Counted from the stretch's first letter, positions 17,444-26,671 are shown. The stretch is 64,000 nucleotides of DNA from a bacterium (GCA_029564595.1 JAKQPS010000120.1:1-64000), one strand, 5' to 3'. Numbers and translations are program-made. Notes: generated by a model from the letters alone, not told the origin.

Positions 17444-17801
17444 AATCGCCACCTATTCATACAACCGTTTGTTTTAATTATGGCTCCCCTTCCGTATCCT
17501 GTCAAGCTCTTTCTTCCCTTGTTTTCGGAGCCATAGCGGTTCTTGTGCGAAGAATTAAATGAAACTTCCCATTAGCCACTTGATAAAACAGCGTCATGCG
17601 CAAAGGAAAAAGCTTTGCGCATGGCATATATTTAAGCGGGTGGAATAATCTAATAATATGTATAACTGATTCTTCCCACTGCCAAGTATGCCATGCGTAA
17701 TATTCTTTCATTTGCGCATTAGCGATAACGGCGACAATTCATGGGTAATTTCAAATAATAAGCCGTATAATTGCGTGTGGAATCATCTTATAACATGTGA
17801 A
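17444..17801. other. AT-rich intergenic region with hairpin and short direct repeats
   Basis: 358 bp. It contains a perfect 11-bp stem hairpin (17595-17623) and two related segments, 17641-17670 and 17778-17807, that share TGGAAT-ATC-TATAA-ATGT-type text. No convincing coding region. Confidence 0.5.
17595..17623. repeat. Perfect inverted repeat (11-bp arms, 7-nt loop)
   Basis: CATGCGCAAAG and CTTTGCGCATG are exact reverse complements around the loop GAAAAAG. There is no T-tract on either strand, so a terminator is unlikely; an operator or RNA hairpin is possible. A related half, CATTTGCGCATT, occurs near 17710. Confidence 0.5.
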
Positions 17802-18122
17802 TCAGCAACTATTTTTTAGGCGGGTGAGTTTTTCGCGGAGTTGGGATTCTTCGTGGTTGAGGCTGAGATGTCCTGTGAGGGTTTCTCCGCCGCAGTGGGC
17901 GCTCATCCAGTTGAGGATTATTTCAATGTCGCGGAGAGATACGCGGGGCCGGCCGCCGTGGGCGATGTCGTTTACCTTTTCGAGCGCGCGGGCTTCATCG
18001 GGGAACAGGACGTCGCCGTCTCCCCAGTGGCCGCCTCGCAGGGTGCGCTCAGACCACATCAGCATTATCCGCGCTTCGTTCGCGGTGAATGTGATTTCTT
18101 CCGGCTGGCTGTCCCGGCTCAT
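17802..18122 (-). CDS. Hypothetical protein, 106 aa
   Basis: A soluble protein I do not recognise. It has a compact, well-ordered composition (TFTANEARIMLMWSERTL ... DEARALEKVNDIAHG) with no membrane segment or metal motif. The ATG at 18122 has GGAG six bases upstream and codon use like the neighbours, so I consider it real. It is alone on its strand between the TetR operon and the sensor protein. Confidence 0.55.
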   Translation of the reverse strand: MSRDSQPEEITFTANEARIMLMWSERTLRGGHWGDGDVLFPDEARALEKVNDIAHGGRPRVSLRDIEIILNWMSAHCGGETLTGHLSLNHEESQLREKLTRLKNSC

Positions 18123-18289
18123 TTGCGCTCCATGCGGCGTCTTCTGAAAGCTCCCGCGCCGCCCGTCAACGTATTGCCCTCATAATTATAAATGAAATCT
18201 TTCATAAGTTTGCGGCGAAATGATTTTAAACATGTCGCCCGCGAAGATGCGAATAAAAACATTTCAGCGGTTGCGCGATTATCGAGAGT

Positions 18290-21200
18290 TTAGGCGCGAC
18301 GGGCGGCGGAGATTGAGGGCGCGGCCGCGGCGTCGAGCGGGATGAAGAATCCGGCGCGTGTGAAGCCGCCTGAGCGGTCGATACCGATGCGTCCGCCGTG
18401 TTTCAGGATGGCGCGGCGGGCCAGAGTCAGTCCTAATCCCATTCCTCCGGGGTTGGTTCCATAGAACGGCTCGAAGAAGCGGGAGATGTCGGCCTGCGGA
18501 TATTCGGGACCGTTGTCGAGGATTTCGACAAGGATGCCCGCCGAGCCGTCCACCTCTGAGCGGAGGGTGCGGGCGACGACCTGACCGCCGCGTCCGTTTT
18601 TCGCCGCGGCGTTCGCCGCGTTGGCGGCAAGATGCCATATAGCCATTTTTAGCAGGTTTTCGTCCGCCTTCATCTCCGGGCAGTTCCTGTCGAAGCGGGT
18701 TTCGAGGTTGACGTTCGGCGGAAGCATGTCCCTAGCTTCGAGAGCGCGCAGGGTTTCGGCGACCGCGCTGTTCACGTCGCATGAGCGCAACTGCGCCGGA
18801 GTATCCACCGAGTACATCATCAGAGAGTTCGCGGCGAGAGAAAGTTCTTTTGCGTGTTCGACGACGTCTTCCCAGATGGCGCGGGTTTCGGGAGCGAAAA
18901 TGACGCCGCCGAGTTCTTTGATGTCCGCGTTGAGGTTGTCGAGGACAGACTCAAACCTGTCAGCGACGGCGCGGGCGAGGCGGGTCTTGGTTCTGGCTTC
19001 GAGCAGCCGGGAGTCGCGCGCGCGCGATTCCATCTCGCTGCCTATCTCCCGCACGCACACCACGCAGGCCTTGTTGCCTTCAGAGTCCTTCACGGCGGCC
19101 CCGGAAACACAGGCGAAGAACTTCTGCCCGCGCATGGTGCGGAGCGTCAATTCGCGGGAGGCCGCGCCTCCGATGTCCAGCCGCGCGGTGTCGAATATCG
19201 GCCCGTCTCCGGACGCGTTCAGCGCGTCTATGCTCTTGCCGAGGAATATCTCTTTGCGCGCCTCGAACCTTCTCGCGAAGGCCGCGTTCGCCATCAGTAT
19301 CTTTCCGCCGTCTCCCACCACCGCCATCTCTTCAGGCATGCAGTCTATAATAGAGGAAAGGAATCTTATCTTTTTTTCTAGGAGCGGTTTTTCGAAGAGG
19401 GCTGCGCGCTCGACGTCCCGCTTCGGATCAAGCTGCTTGAGCGAGAAGATAAGCCTGCCGCCGGTTTCCGCCGGTTTGGAGACGGAGCAGACAGACATCT
19501 CGAAAGCGGACTTTTCGCCGCCCGCGCCGATCTCGACTTCAACCCGTTCGGCTTCGGACATGTTTTCGGCGGCGTTTCTTGCCGCCGCGACTGCCAGATT
19601 GCGGCTCTTTTCTGCGATCAGCGAGAAGAAGTCCGCGCCTACGATATCGCCGGCCGCGTTGAGGGCGCGAGCGGCGGCCGGGTTCATCCACTCTATCTTT
19701 CCGCCGCCGTCCACCGCGATAAGAGGCTCCGGCGCGTCGGTGGATATCTCTCTGAAGAACTTCTCCGCGCCCGCTATCTTCTCGTGCCTGTTGACGGTCT
19801 CGCTGACCTCGCGTCCGTATATGACAGCTCCCCCGCCGCCCGCAGTGAGCGGATAGACGCGGAAGTCGTATATGGAAGGCGCGCCGCCGTGCGACGGTTG
19901 GAACCGGACGTCGCTGACGGTGATTTCCTGAGCGGTTTCAATGGCTTTGCGGACGGCTGACGCGAGCCGTTTCTGCGCCCACGCGCCGCCCAGCGAACCG
20001 AGGCCTTTGCCCATGCAGGGCAACGCCTCTTTCGGCATGTACGCCTCCGCCCTTTCGTTCGCCATGATCACCGCGTTCCACCTGTCTATCACCATGAAAA
20101 GGTCTTGAATGCTGGAGAGTATCGCTTGATTGAAGCGGGCTGTTTCGCGGACGCTTTCCAGAGTTTTGCCGCTCTCGCGCCTGTCTGTGGAGATGGATGC
20201 GACCATGCGGTTGAAGGCGGAGGCGAGCGGAGCGAACCCGCCCGTCTCGGCGGAGCCTATTTCCTGATTGAGATGGCCCCGCGCGATGGCGTCCATCCTG
20301 CCGCCGAGCATGAACAGGAACCGCGTGATGGACTGAGTCTCCATCACGGACAGCGCCCCGGCGGCTCCGCAAAACAAAATGAGGAAAAGCAAAAGCGTTT
20401 TCAGTATGAAATCGGCTCCGGCGGCGGCTTCCGCATACGGGCGTTGAGTTATCAGCCCCCACCCCATCGATTCGACTGGGGTGAACGACGCCGCCATCTT
20501 CACTTTGCCGTAGCGGTAGACCATTGAGCCTATCTGGCCGGAGAGGACAGCCTTGACCGGGAGAAGTTCGGCGAATTCCTTGACGGAGCCTTCTTCTTTG
20601 TCCGGGTCGCCGCTGGCGACGAGCCTGCCTTCGGCGTCCACTAGGAATGAGAATCCGCTTTTGCCAGATGCGAGTCCGGTCACCGGCGCGCTGAAGCTCC
20701 TGTCATCCAGATTGAAGCCGGCGGCCACCACGCGGGAGACCCCGCCGCCTTCGCCGTAGGAGGGAACGAAGACGTACGCGGTGCGCTTTCCGCTGTCTAG
20801 CTTGTACATCGAGGAATAGCACGCGGCGACACCCTCGCGGGCCTGCATCAGGCATTTGTCCTTTACGAGCGCGCGGGCCGCCCCGCCGTCTTGCTCGGAC
20901 GAGGCCAACAGCCGGGATTCGCTGAAAAGATACACCGAATCGACCGCCGGCATGTGCTCTATCTGCGATTTGAGAAGGGAGGAAATGACATGGTAGTCTT
21001 TGCCGCGAGAGAGACTGGACGCCGCGACTGACTGAGCGAACGCGGCGACGTTTCCCGCGGCTCCGGCTACGGCCTCCGCGCCTGAACGGGCGAGGGCCAG
21101 TTGATCGGTCTTGGTTCTGTCGATGAGAGCGGAGCGGGCCTTGAGCGCCGAGACTGCGCCGACCACCAGCACCGCCGCCGCAACGCACGCGACATACATC

Positions 21201-21295
21201 ATCACGTGCCGCGACTGAAGATGTCTCAAGCCAAGCTCGTCCCGCAACGGGCGCTCCGCCCCGTCTTCAGCGTCGATCAAATCGCGCCTGTCCAT
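18290..21295 (-). CDS. Large membrane sensor protein: Cache-HAMP-PAS-degenerate kinase
   Basis: 1001 aa. A membrane helix at about 32-50, an extracytoplasmic double-Cache-like domain (about 55-290, ending GWGLITQRPYAEA), a second helix at about 295-320, HAMP (to about 375), three PAS-like stretches and a C-terminal ATPase domain. The ATPase keeps the N-box Asn (LAANA, about 892), a DNGP motif (about 927) and GGMGLGL (about 950). Where the dimerisation helix of such kinases has AHD or AHE, this protein reads AVADRFESVL, with Asp at about 779, so the phosphoacceptor histidine seems lost. It may bind ATP and signal allosterically. The ATG at 21295 follows GGAGG. Confidence 0.75.
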   Translation of the reverse strand: MDRRDLIDAEDGAERPLRDELGLRHLQSRHVMMYVACVAAAVLVVGAVSALKARSALIDRTKTDQLALARSGAEAVAGAAGNVAAFAQSVAASSLSRGKDYHVISSLLKSQIEHMPAVDSVYLFSESRLLASSEQDGGAARALVKDKCLMQAREGVAACYSSMYKLDSGKRTAYVFVPSYGEGGGVSRVVAAGFNLDDRSFSAPVTGLASGKSGFSFLVDAEGRLVASGDPDKEEGSVKEFAELLPVKAVLSGQIGSMVYRYGKVKMAASFTPVESMGWGLITQRPYAEAAAGADFILKTLLLFLILFCGAAGALSVMETQSITRFLFMLGGRMDAIARGHLNQEIGSAETGGFAPLASAFNRMVASISTDRRESGKTLESVRETARFNQAILSSIQDLFMVIDRWNAVIMANERAEAYMPKEALPCMGKGLGSLGGAWAQKRLASAVRKAIETAQEITVSDVRFQPSHGGAPSIYDFRVYPLTAGGGGAVIYGREVSETVNRHEKIAGAEKFFREISTDAPEPLIAVDGGGKIEWMNPAAARALNAAGDIVGADFFSLIAEKSRNLAVAAARNAAENMSEAERVEVEIGAGGEKSAFEMSVCSVSKPAETGGRLIFSLKQLDPKRDVERAALFEKPLLEKKIRFLSSIIDCMPEEMAVVGDGGKILMANAAFARRFEARKEIFLGKSIDALNASGDGPIFDTARLDIGGAASRELTLRTMRGQKFFACVSGAAVKDSEGNKACVVCVREIGSEMESRARDSRLLEARTKTRLARAVADRFESVLDNLNADIKELGGVIFAPETRAIWEDVVEHAKELSLAANSLMMYSVDTPAQLRSCDVNSAVAETLRALEARDMLPPNVNLETRFDRNCPEMKADENLLKMAIWHLAANAANAAAKNGRGGQVVARTLRSEVDGSAGILVEILDNGPEYPQADISRFFEPFYGTNPGGMGLGLTLARRAILKHGGRIGIDRSGGFTRAGFFIPLDAAAAPSISAARRA

Positions 21296-21351
21296 CCGGC
21301 CTCCGTCACATTGCGTCCGCCCCGCGTCGCGGAGCGGCTGTCATTGCCGCG

Positions 21352-21954
21352 TCAGTTGCTCGCCGCGCCGAGAATGGCTGCCGCCGCAACGCCTATCCAC
21401 AGCGTGGTCTGACCTTTCTTGCGGTCGCTTCTTTCCTTGTCTAGGTCTCTGTTGAGAGCGGCGACATCCTGATTGAGCCGCCCGATGTCTTCTCTCATCT
21501 TCTTGTTTTCAGCCGCAAGCGCGTCAGTCCTCTCGCGGAACTCCACGACCGCCTTTGAGAGGTCGTTCTGGAGGACGACTCTGGCCTTCTCATTGTCCGC
21601 CACCCTCTGGTCGATAGCCTTCATCCTGTTGTCATAGTCCGATATTTCATTTTTGAAGATGTCGCTGAGTTTCTTTATCTCCGCGAGGTCTCCGCCGCCG
21701 ACGCCGATTTCTCCGCGCTCGATCTGGTCGATGAGCTTCGCCAGAGCCGCCGCGAACACCACGCGGCTGAGCGCCTGTCCGCCTCTGAACTCTCCCGTGT
21801 CGTACAGAGCCAGATAGCCTTTGTCCACCAGCTTCTTGACGCTGGAGTACGCCCAGTCCGACTGCTTCATGTCTTTGATTTCCGTGTCCGCGCTCGCGAC
21901 CGACGCCGAGAACGCCGCCAGCAGAACCGCCACAACAATCGCCTTCGCTCTCAT
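21352..21954 (-). CDS. SLH-domain coiled-coil envelope tether (Omp-alpha-like)
   Basis: 200 aa. Signal peptide about 1-23 (ends SVASA), an SLH-like domain at about 25-75 (DWAYSSVKKLVDKGYL ... ALSRVVFAAALAKLI), a long coiled coil (about 85-175), and a C-terminal hydrophobic segment (TTLWIGVAAAAILGAAS). This is the layout of Omp-alpha type proteins that link peptidoglycan-bound polymer to the outer membrane in Thermotogae and other deep lineages. I start at the ATG at 21954, eight bases after AAGGAG, not at the GTG three codons earlier. It is the last gene of the ExbB-to-SLH run, 85 bp after the cohesin-like gene. Confidence 0.75.
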   Translation of the reverse strand: MRAKAIVVAVLLAAFSASVASADTEIKDMKQSDWAYSSVKKLVDKGYLALYDTGEFRGGQALSRVVFAAALAKLIDQIERGEIGVGGGDLAEIKKLSDIFKNEISDYDNRMKAIDQRVADNEKARVVLQNDLSKAVVEFRERTDALAAENKKMREDIGRLNQDVAALNRDLDKERSDRKKGQTTLWIGVAAAAILGAASN

Positions 21955-21999
21955 AAACCACACTCCTTGTAATTTTTGCTATATCACAATATATTGCCG

Positions 22000-22016
22000 G
22001 GCCGCGAAGCGCGGCC
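22000..22016. repeat. Short GC hairpin between cohesin-like and SLH genes
   Basis: GGCCGCG and CGCGGCC form a 7-bp stem with a 3-nt loop in the 85-bp gap. There is no T-tract on the coding (minus) strand, so it may moderate rather than end transcription. Confidence 0.35.
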
Positions 22017-22039
22017 TTTGATTCGACTCCGTCGCGCTC

Positions 22040-24199
22040 TTATTCCGAGAGCGATTTTACCACCGTTTTCTCAATTGAATACTCGATGTCGCCGCCTGAA
22101 AGGTCCTTTAGAACCAAGCCCTCGACGTCAATGCCGCTTTCGCCGGGAGCCACCGCCCTGAAATACACCTTCACAATCGAACCTTCCGCGATGTCGAGAG
22201 GCGACGAGCGCCGGCCCTTTATCCCCGTTATCGCGCCGAGCTTGTTGTCTATGGCAGGATCGCGCCACGGAAGCGGCTGGCCCTTCTCCACGAACAGCGT
22301 GCCCTGCGACGCCATGACTGCCTGAAGCACGTCCGCGTTGAAACGCACCGTCATGTCCGCCTCGCCGATCTGCTCTATGTCGGTGACGAAAAGCTCGGCG
22401 GTGAAAAACATGCCGGGGTAGGTCTCGGCGGGAGCCCCAGTCCATCCCATCGCTACGGGCAGCGGGTCAACCGTCACCTCGCGCGTCACCGTCTTGTCCT
22501 CGGCGCTCTCGGAGGTTATGTTGAACTTGAGCGGAAGCGCGCCGGATTTTTCGCCGTTCGCCGACACGCGCCACGAGAACACAACTTCCTGCAGCCCGTC
22601 CAGCCTGCGGTAACTCTGTTCCGCTTTCTGAATGCGCGGGAACTCAAGCCCCTCCGGCAGAACCAGCTCCACTTTCAGGCCGTCCAGAGGCGACCTGCCG
22701 GTGTTCTTGCACTTGAGCTGCACATGGAACGGCGGGCCGTACGGGCCATACTCTCTCGTGGCCGCGCGCGACACCCTCTGCGGAGCGACAACCTCGGTCG
22801 CCACGTCCGGCGGAGAAAGAAGGGTGACGCCGATTTTCAGATGCACGGAGTCCACCTCGCGGGCGCTTCCGGAGATTGTTAATTCCTTTTCGCCGCCCGC
22901 GCCCGGTTTCGGGCGTATCACCCAGCCGATGGTCGCCTCTTCGCCCGGCTCCAGCTTCGCAAAGCGTCTGACGCCGGAGTCCCTGCCCGCAAACTCGATC
23001 CCCGCAGGCAGGTCGATTGTTATCAGCACATCGTTCAGAGTTATGTTCGAACTGTTCGCCACGTATGCGTACAGCGTGTATGGCCTTATCTGGTTTTTCG
23101 CGGTCGACCATTCGCCGAGATGGCGGTTGGCCCCGATGCTCAGCACATCGCCGACCACGTCGAGATAGTCGATGCCGAACAGGGTGGCCACCTGAAGCTC
23201 GCCCTGAGCCGGGACAACCGTCTCGTCCCAGTAGAGCGCGGTGGCGCTGTCCATGTCGTCCTCGTTCTCCCTCTGGAACGAGCCTCCCGGCGTGTGGTGG
23301 ACGGTCCACAGGTTATCCGCCACCTTTCCCCAGTTGGCAAAAAGAACCCTGTCGGGAGTCGTCAGTCCCGGCCCGCGGAGCGTGCCGCGCGCCACCACTC
23401 CGGGGTCTTCCAGCGAGTCGAAAGCGATCCAGTATTCAGGCACGTCCGCGCCGGTCAACTCGGTCTCGGAAGTCACGCTCGATTCGCCCACCTTGAACGG
23501 AGAGCCGTCGTTGCTGCCGAGGAAAGTGTCTATAACCGCCCTGACGCCCACCTTGCGCGGCGAAGCTCCCAGATTGCGTATGTCGTAGCTAATCTTTATC
23601 GTGTCGTTAAGTTTCGAGACCGGGCCGCTGACGATGCTCAGCGTTTGAGTCACCTCGACGTCTTCCATGCGGTATCTGGAGACGATGGCGTTGGCGCCGC
23701 TCGTCCGGGGAAGGTCCACCGGCTGACCGTATAGCGCGTCGCGACCCGCCCGCCTGTGCGTTGAGCCGCCGAACACGTAGTTCTTCCCGTCTATCCGAAT
23801 CGTGGTGAAAGACGTCCACGGCAGCGCGCCGCCGTAGATGAGTATCTTGCTGTCGTCAGTGTCCCGCGCCGGGTCGCCTTTGACTGTGCGGGCAAGGAAC
23901 CGGCCCGTGTCCACCGGCATCACATTCACGTGCGCCGATATGAAGTCGTTGCTGATTACCAACTCCTTGGGGCCGTCGTACTGCGGGGCCGGGTCTGCAG
24001 CCGGGGAATGACCCTCTGCCGGAGCCGGAGATGGAGCGGGCGTCGCCGCCGGAGCAGGCTCGGTGTTCAGGACTCCGTTCACGTCCGCTATGCGCGGCTT
24101 GGGACTCTCTTCGGCTCCGCGCACGGGCAGAGCGAAAAGCGATAGAGCGACAGCCGCCGCCGCCAGCCATGCCGCCGCTATTGTGAGTTTTTTCATCAT
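22040..24199 (-). CDS. Secreted protein with C-terminal cohesin-like domain
   Basis: About 719 aa. Signal peptide (KKLTIAAAWLAAAAVALSLF, ending PVRGA), a Pro/Ala-rich linker to about 80, a large beta-rich body (80-580) containing DUF11/CARDB-like repeats (LPAGIEF, LPEGLEF), and a cohesin-like C-terminus (about 585-719: ADMTVRFNADVLQAV ... GSIVKVYFRAVAPGESGIDVEGLVL). Non-cellulosomal cohesins bind dockerins or act in surface assembly. The start overlaps the upstream stop as ATGATG/TGA, so it is translationally coupled to the TonB-like gene. It is probably the exported client of the ExbBD-TonB module; this is inference. Confidence 0.7.
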   Translation of the reverse strand: MMKKLTIAAAWLAAAAVALSLFALPVRGAEESPKPRIADVNGVLNTEPAPAATPAPSPAPAEGHSPAADPAPQYDGPKELVISNDFISAHVNVMPVDTGRFLARTVKGDPARDTDDSKILIYGGALPWTSFTTIRIDGKNYVFGGSTHRRAGRDALYGQPVDLPRTSGANAIVSRYRMEDVEVTQTLSIVSGPVSKLNDTIKISYDIRNLGASPRKVGVRAVIDTFLGSNDGSPFKVGESSVTSETELTGADVPEYWIAFDSLEDPGVVARGTLRGPGLTTPDRVLFANWGKVADNLWTVHHTPGGSFQRENEDDMDSATALYWDETVVPAQGELQVATLFGIDYLDVVGDVLSIGANRHLGEWSTAKNQIRPYTLYAYVANSSNITLNDVLITIDLPAGIEFAGRDSGVRRFAKLEPGEEATIGWVIRPKPGAGGEKELTISGSAREVDSVHLKIGVTLLSPPDVATEVVAPQRVSRAATREYGPYGPPFHVQLKCKNTGRSPLDGLKVELVLPEGLEFPRIQKAEQSYRRLDGLQEVVFSWRVSANGEKSGALPLKFNITSESAEDKTVTREVTVDPLPVAMGWTGAPAETYPGMFFTAELFVTDIEQIGEADMTVRFNADVLQAVMASQGTLFVEKGQPLPWRDPAIDNKLGAITGIKGRRSSPLDIAEGSIVKVYFRAVAPGESGIDVEGLVLKDLSGGDIEYSIEKTVVKSLSE

Positions 24200-25038
24200 T
24201 TCGTAATCATCTCGCATTTCGGGAACGCCCCGCATCTGCACCCGATCTTGGTCTTAAACGTCTTGCCCGGGTCGGACGCCACCGCGTTCCGGTTGAAGTC
24301 CATCTCGATTATTCTGCGCGTCATCTCTATCGTGTTTATGTCAAACCGGGTTTTGGGTTGGTCGTCAAACACGACTTTAAGCTCGCCATCCGCGTAAGTC
24401 ACTTCGTAGGTAAAATAAAGCCTGTCGTTGTCCGCGTCGTCCTTCTTGCAGTCAGGAACTCTGGCAAGACCGAAAGAGCCTTGAGGGAAAGGGCCTACGC
24501 CGGGGCCGACGCCCATGCGGTCGTTCCTGCCGTCGCCCACAGTGTCGATAGGCCTGTCGCCGCCCGCGCCCGCGCTTGTCGCGCCGTCTTCGGCGCGGTC
24601 CGCGACCGCTCCCGTCCGGGCGCTCGAATCGCGCCCCGTCTCGCTACCCGTAGCGCGAGGTTGCGTTTTGGAAACCTGCGGCTCTCTGTCCCGCAGCCTC
24701 TCATCCCTCGGCTTGTCCGGCAACACCACCGGCGACTGCGTCCTGTCTCTTACCGGGGCCCTGTCCGGGGCCTCCCTGACCACCGGAGCCGCGTCCCGGT
24801 CAGGCGAGATGTCGTCAGACGCCGCAACCGGCGTCTTCGCCCCGTCCACAGGAGACGTCACCTTCACCACCCCTATCGGAAGAAGCCCCTCGCTCAACGC
24901 CCCGCCCTGTATCGCCCCGCCCGGCCTGCTGAACAGCAACCCGATTATCAGCAAAAGCGCAAGATGCAGCAACAGCGACGCCGCGTACGACGCCGCTTTC
25001 GTCTTGCGCTCGTCCGTCGTTTTCTTCTTCATCGGCAT
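24196..25038 (-). CDS. TonB-like periplasmic-spanning protein with atypical C-terminus
   Basis: 280 aa. A membrane anchor at about 16-38 with the TonB-style SLLLHLALLLIIGLL, then a long Pro/Asp/Arg-rich disordered spacer (60-195), then a folded C-terminal part (YFTYEVTYADGELKVVFDDQP ... GCRCGAFPKCEM). It lacks the usual TonB C-terminal motif (YP..A...G..G.V) and instead has four cysteines near the end (C-R-C, plus PKC and an earlier PDC). It should transmit proton-motive energy from ExbB/ExbD to an envelope partner. The ATG at 25038 follows AAGGCGG; the gene sits directly after exbD. Confidence 0.65.
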   Translation of the reverse strand: MPMKKKTTDERKTKAASYAASLLLHLALLLIIGLLFSRPGGAIQGGALSEGLLPIGVVKVTSPVDGAKTPVAASDDISPDRDAAPVVREAPDRAPVRDRTQSPVVLPDKPRDERLRDREPQVSKTQPRATGSETGRDSSARTGAVADRAEDGATSAGAGGDRPIDTVGDGRNDRMGVGPGVGPFPQGSFGLARVPDCKKDDADNDRLYFTYEVTYADGELKVVFDDQPKTRFDINTIEMTRRIIEMDFNRNAVASDPGKTFKTKIGCRCGAFPKCEMITK

Positions 25039-25047
25039 CGACCGCCT

Positions 25048-25476
25048 TTAGTCTCCATCCTTCTGCTTCAACTGCAGCGCGAGCTTTTTGCCGCCCGAAC
25101 TGTTCACGATGTCGATCACCCTGACCACGTCGTCGTAAAGCACCTCCGGCTCGGCGGCAACCACGAACGCCGAATCCGGCTCCGACGACAGTTTTGCCGA
25201 CACCATCGCCCCCAGAGTGTCCGGCGTAACCTGCAAGTCCTCGAAAAATATCGCCACATCCTGCCCGCCGCCGTGTTTGACGGACACCTGCACATGCTTC
25301 TGCAACGGCTCCACTTCCGACTTTTCGGGAAGATTAAGGTTCATCCCCGTCCGCGCCGATATCAGAGTGGTCGAGACGGCAAAGAATATTATCAGCGTGA
25401 AAGCGCAGTCGATGAGCGGAGTGAAATCTATGCTCGGCTTAATCCTGCTCGACCGCTTGTACCTAATTTGAAACAT
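25048..25476 (-). CDS. exbD: ExbD/TolR-family protein
   Basis: 142 aa. A single N-terminal membrane helix contains the essential Asp (IDFTPLIDCAFTLIIFFAVSTT), followed by a periplasmic domain. With ExbB it forms the proton channel that drives TonB or Tol systems. It overlaps exbB by 14 bp. TolR rather than ExbD cannot be excluded, but no tolB, pal or tolA is nearby. Confidence 0.85.
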   Translation of the reverse strand: MFQIRYKRSSRIKPSIDFTPLIDCAFTLIIFFAVSTTLISARTGMNLNLPEKSEVEPLQKHVQVSVKHGGGQDVAIFFEDLQVTPDTLGAMVSAKLSSEPDSAFVVAAEPEVLYDDVVRVIDIVNSSGGKKLALQLKQKDGD

Positions 25477-26095
25477 CGGCCCGGCCCTCCATCCGCATGA
25501 AGTTGACCAACTCCGTGACCGACTTCTCCATCTGATTGATTATCCTGTCCACCCTCGCGGCGAGCAGGTTGTGGAATATCATGAAGATAATCGCTATCGT
25601 CAGCCCGGTCGCGGTGGTGATGAGGGCCTCCGCGATTCCGCCCGACAACTGCTCGCTGTTGCCGATGTGCCCGCCCGCGATTACGCTGAACAGCTTCATC
25701 AGCCCCGTAATAGTTCCCAGAAGCCCCAGCAGCGGCGCGACCGTCACTAGGGTGGACAGTATCGGCAGCCCTCTCTCCATCCGGGGAGCTTCCTCAAGGA
25801 ACGCCTCGTTCACGCCCTCTTTCAACTCCTCCAGTTCGAGATCGTGCAGGTCGATCGCCGTCGCAAGCGCCGCCGCCACCGGGCCCGGCGTCGCTTCGCA
25901 GTATCCGACCGCCACCCGGAAATCTTTCTTCTTGAGCGCGTCCTTTACTTTGCCGATCAGTTTTTCCGGGTCCGCCCCGGCGCGGCTCAGACTGTAAAAC
26001 CGCTCGATTGTTATCGCAAGAGCCACAATCGAGCACAGCAGCAGCGGCCACATCACCGGCCCGCCCTTTGTCATTATGTCCACTATCGCGCTCAT
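25463..26095 (-). CDS. exbB: ExbB/TolQ/MotA-family proton channel protein
   Basis: 210 aa. A helix at about 12-30, a cytoplasmic loop, and two further helices (LPILSTLVTVAPLLGLLGTITGL and GGIAEALITTATGLTIAIIF), which is the classical ExbB pattern with the conserved Thr/Ala-rich channel segment. The ATG at 26095 has GGAGG upstream. First gene of a five-gene minus-strand run, exbB-exbD-tonB-like-cohesin-SLH. Confidence 0.9.
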   Translation of the reverse strand: MSAIVDIMTKGGPVMWPLLLCSIVALAITIERFYSLSRAGADPEKLIGKVKDALKKKDFRVAVGYCEATPGPVAAALATAIDLHDLELEELKEGVNEAFLEEAPRMERGLPILSTLVTVAPLLGLLGTITGLMKLFSVIAGGHIGNSEQLSGGIAEALITTATGLTIAIIFMIFHNLLAARVDRIINQMEKSVTELVNFMRMEGRADVSN

Positions 26096-26160
26096 TGCCG
26101 TCCTCCGTTTTTTACTTTGTATTTTTTCATCGTTGAAAGCGCTGTTTTGTCGCTTAAAGT

Positions 26161-26175
26161 GCGGAATAATTCCGC
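26161..26175. promoter_or_regulatory. Palindrome upstream of exbB
   Basis: GCGGAAT-A-ATTCCGC is a perfect 7-1-7 inverted repeat, about 66 bp upstream of the exbB ATG and thus well placed for an operator. It has no known name to me. Confidence 0.35.
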
Positions 26176-26595
26176 TTTGTCCTAGATTCTATTATGCGCT
26201 CTTCGAAAAATCAACCCTTCTCAGTAAAATATTCACCTATAGTTGCCGACAGTTATTTCTATTAAACGGGGGATAAACAACAAACAAGCCATAAATGATT
26301 GCCGTCTGCGGTTTTGTCCTTTTTGTCTCTTATGCCCGCCCTCGTCCCCGCTCGCCTTATTTAGACAATGCTCGCGCTCATTCCGGAGCTTTTTCTCAAA
26401 AATATCGATATGGCAAAAATAATGGAACCCGAACTCGCAGTTTATCCCGGGTTCGCCGATAGATTGTTCAACTTCGAAGAGAGTTCCGGGTTTTTCGCGG
26501 TTCTTCTTATCGTTGCGGAACAAATACGCGCGAAAAAGTTTTGGCAAAAGGAGCTTTGGCGAAACAACCCGTTTTAAACGGTTTTTTCGGGTTAA

Positions 26596-26624
26596 TTGAC
26601 CGGCGGAGAGAACAAAACTATCAT
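26596..26624 (+). promoter_or_regulatory. Sigma-70-type promoter of hisC-cmk
   Basis: -35 TTGACC at 26596-26601 and -10 TATCAT at 26619-26624, with a 17-bp spacer, end 47 bp before the hisC ATG. Confidence 0.5.
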
Positions 26625-26671
26625 ATCAGAGGCGCGCCGAAGCGCGCGCAATCAGCCCGGAGGAGGGCATC

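Larger units (their letters stand above)
26096..26671. other. 576-bp intergenic region between divergent exbB and hisC
   Basis: It holds a 15-bp palindrome at 26161-26175 near the exbB start and the hisC promoter at 26596-26624. A short ORF on each strand (up to 104 codons) lacks a ribosome site and recognisable protein sequence. A weak stem CCGTT/AACGG followed by TTTTTT lies at 26569-26587. Confidence 0.5.

Noticed and set aside
17502-17711. 69-codon minus-strand frame near the TetR gene
   Set aside because: No ribosome site, spans the 17595-17623 hairpin, and no recognisable protein sequence.
26445-26495. Possible additional copy of dispersed repeat family 1
   Set aside because: Only about 17 bp (CCCGGGTTCGCCGATAGA) resemble the core; the rest does not align, so chance cannot be excluded.
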